From the NCBI RefSeq assembly GCF_026151205.1, contig NC_087075.1, positions 6,342,858 to 6,406,857 on the forward strand: a stretch of DNA of 64,000 nucleotides. Direction: 5' to 3'. The notes below the pieces were generated by a model. That model did not search any database and had not been told where the DNA came from. It saw nothing but the letters and a program-made list of their open reading frames with translations. Source of the DNA: Bolinopsis microptera (Eukaryota > Ctenophora > Tentaculata > Lobata > Bolinopsidae). A program made the position numbers and the translations under genes. Shown here piece after piece: positions 56,721 to 64,000 of the stretch; position 1 is the first letter of the stretch, and each line of letters begins with the position of its first letter.

Positions 56721-57497
56721 ATGTTTTATTCATTTCTAAACAGTATTAGACTGGAATTTAAAACATTTTTGTTCAATATCATATTATATGTCAGCCCAAT
56801 CCAGACAATGGATTTAGGAGACCTCTCAATCCGCCCTGTTAGCAAGGCCAAGAACCTGGGATTCCTTTTCGATCACCAAATGAATCTGGACTCTCAAATA
56901 AATGCTGTCTCCAAAGTATGTTATTTGAATCAAAGGGACTTAGCAAGAATCGGTTCGAAGCTTTCCCATGACCTAAAAGTTCAGTTAGTTCACTCCAATA
57001 TCCTCTGTTTCATAGACTACTGCAACTCAGTCTATTATGGTATAACAGAAAAGAATCTCCATAAGCTACAAAAGATACAGAACAATGCTGCTAGATTTAT
57101 CTTTGGTCTTTACGGAAAAAAGATACGTGAACCTATCATGCCTTACCTCAAAAAGCTCCACTTTCTGCCTGTTCGGTTCAGAATTAAGTTCAAAATATCA
57201 CTTCTGGTCTTCAAGTGTCTTAATAACATAGCCCCTCAGTACTTACAAGGACACGTCAATCTAAGGGAAGTACGAAGACGAAGTTCCAGACTAGATGATG
57301 ACTTTTATTTGTTGAAAGTTCCTCCTGCTCCTCATTTCAGACGAACAGATGCTGCATTTATGTTTTGTGGACCAAAAATTTGGAATGAACTACCCTACTC
57401 AGTGAGATCATTATCATCTGTAGAATGTTTTAAAAATGCCCTAAAGACGTTTTATTTCCAACGAGCTTTTGATAATATTTCTAATATTTGTCCATAA
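56721..57497 (+). pseudogene. LINE C-terminal region, open but truncated
   Basis: A 258-aa open frame covering the LINE segment after the catalytic box: KAKNLGFLFDHQMNLDSQIN, YCNSVYYGITEKNLHKLQKI, KKLHFLPVRFRIKFKISLLV, FRRTDAAFMFCGPKIWNELP and FKNALKTFYFQRAF. It is intact over this span but lacks the reverse transcriptase palm and endonuclease, so it is 5'-truncated. It is probably young. It lies just 5' of the TASOR-like gene. Confidence 0.85.
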
Positions 57498-57745
57498 TGT
57501 CTGAACTGATATGAAAGTGCATAATTTTGGTAACTTCATACAAATATTTGTTCATAAAATCTGAACTGTTTAAAAAGTCCATAATCTTGCTATTTCAACA
57601 CTAAGTCTCGCTTGAATGACTTTAATGTACATCTTTGTTGGGTATATTTTAATGTCGAAGCGTGTAATAAATGTTAGAATTTATTTATTTATTTATATGT
57701 TATTTTTATAAAAATAATCGTGATGATCCCAAACTTCTTAAAGCA

Positions 57746-60700
57746 ATGAAGCCTGATGACACTCCCGGTAAATCTTTCGTTATTCCCAAGAAAGCGCGTT
57801 CTGTCGCCCACCAGTTCACCTCCAAATTGGAAAAAGGAACCAGAGATTGGGACAACATTGCTGGGATTCTGAAACACAGTTGCCGTGTAACTCGGAATAT
57901 TGATAGGTAAGTTAAGAATCGAGATCTGGCAGATGTTTTTCATTACCTATAATCTTTTATTTGAAAATAACGTCAATAAACGTGCACAATTTTGAAAAAT
58001 AGTTGGATCAAATCTTAAATAATACCACTATGATATGTAGGTATATTTTACACTGCAACTGTAACTTGAAATTTTAAACAATTGTATAAATTGATTCCCG
58101 TAATTATGTGTATCATTTGAAATTTCAAAGTTTTAAAATATCTCTATTACTTCCAGGTTTATTTTAGAAAACATGTGGTTGATCAACAACGAGAAGCTCA
58201 CTAGCCAATATAACCAGAAAAAACAAGACATGAAAGACCAAGGTTTAAAAAGTTAGAGGTTATTCTCCAAGAAGCTCATAAAATTGTCATCCTGCCTGTA
58301 CTGAATTCTTAGATGTATGAATAGCGTGTAATGAGACCGAAATAAGTAAAAGTCGGTATGTAAATTATTTTATAAACCTCTGTTTGCTTGTAGGACGAAC
58401 ACAGCAGGAACTGAAGGAGCTATTCGCATTTAACCTGTGCTCAGATTTCCGACTAGCAACTAATTTTTGTAAATATGGAATGAAGGCTGGCAACGCCTTC
58501 AGTGGAAATCATCTGGGGGACTGTAATATGGGCGTTTATTTCTACAGGTCAGTTTCTTAATTTATAATGTTTAGACCTGTTTTGTTCCCGAAGCAGTTTC
58601 TTAATTGATTAGGAATAAACTGTTCAGAAATAAAATGTTTGATGCTGAGAAAACAACCAATCACTTCCGTTGAAAGCTCAATAAATCCTACTTTTTACAC
58701 AATTTGGTAGACAATTACTAATTTAATCACATTTTTGAACTTTATACACATACCACCCGCTCAGATTTATAGATACGATGAAGAAGTACATTGGATGGAT
58801 GAACAAAGAATTTACTGGGTTTCTGGTGATATACAAATTAATGAGGGGCCGTGTAAAAAATGTTACAGTACACAAGGAAACAGACTCAATATTGGAACCG
58901 GATCCAAACTACGATTGCCACACTTCCAAGTATACGCTGTCACAGGTAATTAGTGAACTGGAGGAGTCACCAGAGCGGACCAACTACAAACTTTAACTTG
59001 TTTTCGCCTGGTGTAGCCTTTAAAGTTCATCAATATTTGATCCATTTACCCTCAAATCTTAGTGATTGATAACCGTTAACTAGCACAATCGCATCAAAAA
59101 CGTCATTTTTTCTTCCTCTCAACCTCGGTCGGATGACATAAACTAATTACTCTATTACATTTATTGAGAATTATGTCATGTAACGCGATAGAAATATTTT
59201 AAACGGGTCATATCCTGTCCAAACCCAGGATGCACTACATGAAGTTGTAACTTTGTTTGAAAGGCATTAATAAACTAAATATTTAAAATATTAAAAACAC
59301 CTCAGTTTCACACGATGAGATACGCAGATGCCTACATCTCTGGTCGGTACTATGTCTACGAGTTTGATGATAACCTAGAGATAGTAGGAATTCCTCGGCA
59401 GGTGGTCCCGTACGCTATTGTTGAGTTCCGCACTAAACCAGATGAGAATCAGAAGGAGAGGAACCATCAGCCGGTCATGAGATCTATTTCAGAGCTTCCC
59501 TCTTCCAAGTTAGGGAAATATGTGTTTTAAAAAAATTACACGTGCACCCTTTAAACCTGGTTAACTAATTATCTTTAATTGTGATAATATCTAGATTTAA
59601 CGTTTTTTATTACTATTCATTATAATACAATAATACCTTGGCTTTTGAGGGCTTTTGTTACACGTGCACCCTTTATATCTGGTCAACTTATTATGATTAT
59701 CTGAAATATCTAGATTTGAAATCGACAATAATGAGAACAAGGAACGATTAACATTCAAGCAACTATAGTTCAAGCTTGATTACCAAAACGATTTTTTATG
59801 TCTTGGAAGTACTTAGAAATCCTTGAACATCTGGCAATGGTGTAATTTCTCCTAAACAGTTTTGGTGTCCACCTCCTACTATCGACAATACTTATAAACT
59901 GTAAGTTTGTTGATTGATCTAAAGGTGACCCCCTGCAGGACGCCTAAAGAAAATCTGGAAGTAATAATAGACGGAGTACCTTTAGATGCTCCTTTACCTG
60001 CCCCAGAACCAGAGATAGCAGCTAAAGCCGGTCTCCTCCCCACTCCCACTTCTGTTACACCAGCCCTCCTGCCTACTCCTGATGATCCTGAGAAAAAGGT
60101 TTGCAACTGGTACATTTAATTATTTATCTTTCTCCTCCCCACCCCCACTTCTGTTACACCAGCCCTCCTGCCTACTCCTGATGATCCTGAGAAAAAGGTT
60201 TGCAACTGGTACATTTAATTATTTATCTTTCTCCTCCCCACCCCCACTTTTGTTACACCAGCCCTCCTGCCTACTCCTGATGATCCTGAGAAAAAGGTTT
60301 GCAACTGGTACATTTAATTATTTATCTTTCTCCTCCCCACCCCCACTTTTGTTACACCAGCCCTCCTGCCTACTCCTGATGATCCTGAGAAAAAGGTTTG
60401 CAACTGGTACATTTAATTATTTATCTTTCTCCTCCCCACCCCCACTTCTGTTACACCAGCCCTCCTGCTTACTCCTGATGATCCTGAGAAAAAGGTTTGC
60501 TGAGTACAAGTGGTTATATATAATATTTGCTGAGTGGTACATTTAATTATTTATCTTTCGTTCATCACTCACTTTTTGATTGTAGTATATGTATGGTGAA
60601 GCAAGTGAAGCATAGGAAACAAAAGATAATATGCATAATATGCCTAATAAATATTCAAACTACTAGAGGACTACTGCACTTCTATGTGGTGTTATATTTA

Positions 60701-63700
60701 AAAAAAATCTAAATCTTTCAAACAATACATAATTATACAGAATTGAATGCTTCTAAATAAACCCAGTTATAAAAGGAGAAAACCGATATAGCCCTAATAT
60801 CCACTATCCCAGTATGAAACCCAAATTATGTATTGAAAGAGGGGTGACCAAAACACAGTAGTGTGCAGTAAGAAATACCACACCCGCAATAATAAAATAA
60901 ATAATAATAAAATTTGGTAGCTTAAACACAAACTCTAAGCCCAGTGGATAAACCACAAAACTTATGCTCTATTGTGTGAAACAAAGATACTAGATCAAGA
61001 TAACTATCAAGGAGTGTATGCATAGGACATAAAAAGTTTTGGAACGAAGATGACATGCTTGTGAAGCGAGCTAACAGTCTAATTGCTAATAAGTTCAAAA
61101 AGATCATGACATTAGGTTGCATCCTAAACAGTTTAAGCAAATAACATAAAGTTATTATATTGTCAATTAATCGCTCATGCCATAACTTTTCTTAAACAGG
61201 TGAGTTTTTAATAATGTTTTGAACAGATCAACATCAGAACAAGTCTTAATTTCAATTGGTAGTTGGTTCCAGATTTTCGGAGCAACAGTCTGAAACGCTC
61301 TTGGGTGTGATCTTGTAGATCCGACGGGTAGGTGTAAGGAGGAAGTTCTTCTGCTACTCGAACTAACAAATGTTACTAGATCACACAGATATGCAGGAGC
61401 AACACCATTGACTGCTTTGAAAATCAGTAAGCATAACTTAAACTCAATCCTCTCCTTCACCTTGAGCCAATGAAGGGATTTGAGCTTCTCCTCGACTGAG
61501 TCTCTCTTCTTTAATCCAAAAACCAGACGGCATGCTCGGTTCTGAATGTTCTGCAGCTGCGTAATTGAGGCTTGACTACAACCATAGTAAAGTGCATTGC
61601 AGTAGTCAAGCGATGAGATTACAATTGCTTGAGTCAGTGTTCCCATCTGTTTGGTTGTGAGGAATGTTTTCATCTTAGCAAGGTCTCTTAGTTTCAGAAA
61701 ACAGGATGTTTTAAGTTGCTTGATTTGCTCACCAAAGTTTAGTTGAGAGTCGAGACGAAATCCGAGGTTCTTTGCAACAGGTGACAGCCTGACACACGTC
61801 TCAGAGTTAACAAACACGCCCCCTATAGACAGCTGCTGGAGGACAAGCGGTGTCCCAAAGACAAGAATCTCAGTTTTTCCTGCATTGAGCTGTAGATAAT
61901 GTTTTTTCATCCAGTCATTAATTTCTTGGAAACATTTGGGAACATCGTTGATTTATCAACGATGTTCCCAAATGTTTCCTTATAAGGACGGTGGGCTCCT
62001 CGTTTGGCTTGAAACTTTTATACAGCTGATGATCGTCGGCGTAACCCTGGATGGAGAAGTTCAAATCATGTGCTGCTGAGTACAAAGAGCGAATGTAGAT
62101 GTTGAACAGGACCGGACCCAGCACAGAGCCCTAACCCAGCACAGAGCCCTAACATTGGGCCCTAGCAAAAAATTAATTAATCAATGAATTAAAACATATA
62201 ATATTGTACTTATAGAAAATATATCACTCTTAAGGCTCCTTCTCCGAGCTAATGACTCTAAAGTTCCTGATAACATGAACTTTGTCAGGCTCTGCTGTCC
62301 TTTTATTGAGTAGTTGGTCGACAACTTTCTTTCTTGAAAATAAAACTGTTGTAATTTGTAACTCTTCTGGTAGTTGTTCTCAGATTTTGCCACCATAAGT
62401 ATGAAAGTGATACAAAACTTAAACTAAAACTGAAATAACTTAATTTTGTGCAGATATCAGAGAAATTGGATAACTTGCCTGCCAGACCTGACAAACCGTG
62501 GACAAATCCTGGGGATAGAACTCGCAGAGCCAGTAGCACTCACCAGTTCAACGGTAACATATAATTGTATATAATGTAGTGTATGGTCTGTATACGTAAC
62601 ACTGTAACGCTGTAACGCTGTAACGTTACTTATTCATGTTTTATGGGAAACCGTGGACAAATCCTGGGGATAGAACTCGCAGAGCCAGTAGCACTCACCA
62701 GTTCAACGGTGAATTAGTGAAACACGTAACCATTTGGATTTTATTTTAAATTAGCTGATATCAAATTTAAAGCAATCAATAGATCTAAATAGTGCACTCG
62801 GTAATTAAGTGATAGCCCCCAAAATGCCGAATTTCAATTGTGTTTTCAGCTGATCTCAAGTCAGAACTATTGGAAATGCAGGAGAAAAACCTGATATGGT
62901 ACCCGATAATAACCCAGAACAGCAACCATTGGTACACCCCTAGTATCACCCCTGAAGCACTTCATAAGGTCAGATTATTACAGGATTGCTGTCTAAAGGT
63001 CCTGGTTTAAACCGGAACCTTCTACAATCCTCACAACCGGGGACGTTTATCTGTTCGACCCATATCTGTAATTCCTGGAATTTGTGTGCAATTCTGATCA
63101 AAATTACATGAGTTAGTCAAGGATTGCTTCTGATTTTGAGGAGATCTCATCTTGGAATTTCCGTAGGTGATGTCGTGTTATGCCCGAAAGAAGAAAGAGA
63201 AACTACATGAAACATTCGTGTCCCTCAAGATCAACTCCCGCGATCACTATTATCCATGTAACTTCCTCCAGCCTATTAAGTTTGATAACCTTGGGCTCCG
63301 TCAAAAGGACATATTACCCCAGGTGATTAAACCAATTAATAAAGATTTTATGTTGAGGAGTTGTATTTGTAAGATAGTAACAATATAAGTTTGTAAGATA
63401 GTCACAATATAAATTTTTATACGTTATTTTCGTCATGACATTTTTGTTGTGTCCGAAAATGTATTATGTCGTTCATGTTTGACATACATAACGAAGAATT
63501 ATAATTTTGTTCATTTAGTCCTGTTTTAATTGATTAGTTATTATACATGAGGGCAATAATTTCAGAATATTTATCATGAAGTTAAGGAAACAGTGGAGAT
63601 TTACAACATTAGGAAACAGCCAACTTATATTGGGAAGATTTCTGCTAGGGGGAACTTTATTGTCAAGAGTACACTTGTATCAAGAGGAAAATTTCTGAGC

Positions 63701-63703
63701 CAG
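57746..63703 (+). CDS. TASOR: TASOR-family pseudo-PARP protein (3' open)
   Basis: Exons about 57746-57906, 58157-58242, 58394-58547, 58765-58945, 59306-~59500, ~59917/59935-60098, 62454-62553, 62850-62968, 63167-63322 and 63566-63703. The first four are phase-consistent. Recognised features of the TASOR/TASOR2/TEX15 DUF3715 domain: LGDCNMGVYFYR, GFLVIYKLMRGRVKNV, EPDPNYDCHTSK, YYVYEF and IPRQVVPYAIVEFRT. In mammals this domain is a catalytically dead PARP fold within the HUSH complex, which silences retroelements. The later exons (e.g. YNIRKQPTYIGKISARGNFI) could begin the SPOC-like domain, which is inference. The exon-5 end is uncertain because its frame also runs to TAA at 59,530. Introns contain a junction array and a LINE copy. 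Confidence 0.75.
60030..60500. repeat. 99-bp array of TASOR exon end and donor (5 copies)
   Basis: Five copies with an exact 99-bp period, the first being the real exon end (60,098). Each holds about 69 nt of exon (CTCCTCCCCACTCCCACTTC to GATCCTGAGAAAAAG) plus about 30 nt of intron starting GTTTGCAACTGG. Donors lie at 60,099, 60,198, 60,297, 60,396 and 60,495. The intronic part contains an in-frame TAA in the coding frame. Confidence 0.92.
60505..61160. other. intronic, AT-rich
   Basis: A presumed TASOR intron with no feature beyond LINE 3' flank. Confidence 0.4.
61167..62150 (-). pseudogene. LINE fragment in a TASOR intron
   Basis: The minus strand reads GPVLFNIYIRSLYSAAHDLN, then the catalytic box GYADDHQLYKSF. 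After a frame break come LQLNAGKTEILVFG, AKNLGFRLDSQLNFGEQI, DYCNALYYGCSQASITQLQN and the C-terminal end FKTLLKTHLFKKSYG. It is 5'-truncated and disrupted by a fold-back palindrome at about 61,926-61,978, and inserted antisense to TASOR. Confidence 0.85.
61926..61978. repeat. fold-back palindrome, ~25-bp arms
   Basis: GGAAACATTTGGGAACATCG is mirrored by CGATGTTCCCAAATGTTTCC with a minimal loop, shifting the LINE frame. Confidence 0.9.
62648..62710 (+). repeat. duplicated TASOR exon tail with donor
   Basis: A 61-bp copy of the end of exon 62454-62553 (AAACCGTGGACAAATCCTGG through CACCAGTTCAACG), followed by GTGAAT. It repeats the exon end and provides a second 5' splice site about 156 bp downstream. 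Confidence 0.9.
63056..63130. repeat. degraded mariner terminal repeat
   Basis: GACCCATATCTGTAATTCCT followed by GTGCAATT...ATTACATGAGTTAGTCAAG matches the 14,060 element's terminal repeat imperfectly. Confidence 0.5.
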
Positions 63704-63799
63704 GTAAAATAAGCTGGAAACTTGCCAAAATAAATTGTTTATTATTTTTCAGTTAATAGTTAATAGTACTCTGATCTCCTCGACCGAGAAGATTGCATA

Positions 63800-63906
63800 G
63801 ATCCAATGGATCCTTAGCTACTCCCTAGACTAGGTGACACTGGGATTCAAACCCTGAACCTTCTGCGCAGAAGGCGGATGCTCTAACTATCAGGCCACCT
63901 AGCCCC
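63800..63906 (-). tRNA. tRNA-like sequence, probable SINE or pseudogene
   Basis: On the minus strand, CTAGGTGGCCTGATAGTTAG with AGCATC resembles box A, and GGTTTGAATCC is a box B with the conserved C of GGTTCGA changed to T. Complementary CTAGGTG / CACCTAG ends could pair as an acceptor stem. A seven-base loop CTTCTGC can be drawn as an anticodon loop (TCT), but the stem has mismatches. It is best seen as a tRNA-derived SINE head or degraded tRNA rather than a working gene. Confidence 0.5.
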
Positions 63907-64000
63907 TTATTTTTGTAAAATATTTTGATAACAATTTAACTTACTAAAACTGCTAAAACGTACTAAAACTGCTAAAACGCATTCTAAATCAGAATTAACT

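Noticed and set aside
60082..60546. 154-aa plus ORF with a Leu/Pro/Ser repeat
   Set aside because: It is an out-of-frame reading of the 99-bp TASOR junction array.

Overview
This window is nuclear DNA of an animal. It is AT-rich and intron-rich, with GT-AG introns and single-copy animal gene families: an ionotropic glutamate receptor (iGluR), a TIMP-like inhibitor, an F-box/WD40 ubiquitin-ligase receptor, a METTL27-type methyltransferase and a TASOR-type pseudo-PARP. It is dense in non-LTR retrotransposon debris, a Penelope-type GIY-YIG fragment, FLYWCH/MULE and mariner transposases and MITEs. No operons, Shine-Dalgarno sites or CRISPR arrays are present. A non-vertebrate animal (for example a cnidarian) fits, but the species cannot be fixed from sequence alone.

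Layout. 1-5,600: dispersed repeats, a TTAA-flanked MITE and an isolated coiled-coil exon. 5,736-18,831 (minus): an iGluR reconstructed as 15 exons summing to 2,814 nt (938 codons, 3' end open), with signal peptide, amino-terminal domain, S1, M1, pore, M3, S2 and M4. Its introns hold large tandem arrays and a 2.9-kb mariner element with a MULE-like gene nested inside. 18,832-24,007: mostly non-coding, with two long hairpins and a possible pentraxin exon. 24,008-25,911 (plus): a secreted TIMP/NTR-like gene. 28,518-32,959 (minus): an F-box/WD40 gene (8 exons, 374 codons including stop, 5' end open). 35,100-36,200, 42,150-43,990 and 47,950-50,350: LINE fragments. 37,717-39,004 (minus): an unassigned gene. 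39,600-41,735 (minus): an RRM protein. 50,429-54,842 (plus): a mitochondrial-type enoyl-CoA hydratase/isomerase (7 exons, 290 aa). 55,148-56,090 (plus): a METTL27-like methyltransferase. 57,746-63,703 (plus): a TASOR-family gene running off the window.

The most striking pattern is that exon/intron junctions of several unrelated genes have been tandemly amplified into the adjoining intron. iGluR intron 11 consists wholly of two abutting arrays. One is about 28 copies of a 54-bp unit built from the exon-11 end plus its 5' splice site. The other is about 16 copies of a 44-bp unit built from the 3' splice site of exon 12. Smaller examples sit at iGluR introns 13, 14 and 15, at one donor and one acceptor of the F-box/WD40 gene, and at two TASOR donors. 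In the TIMP gene, arrays are flanked by duplicated exon sequence, and one of these looks like a recently created 75-bp intron. This suggests a recurrent mechanism that duplicates splice junctions and may seed or enlarge introns. It is my inference from the sequence and has not been tested with transcripts.
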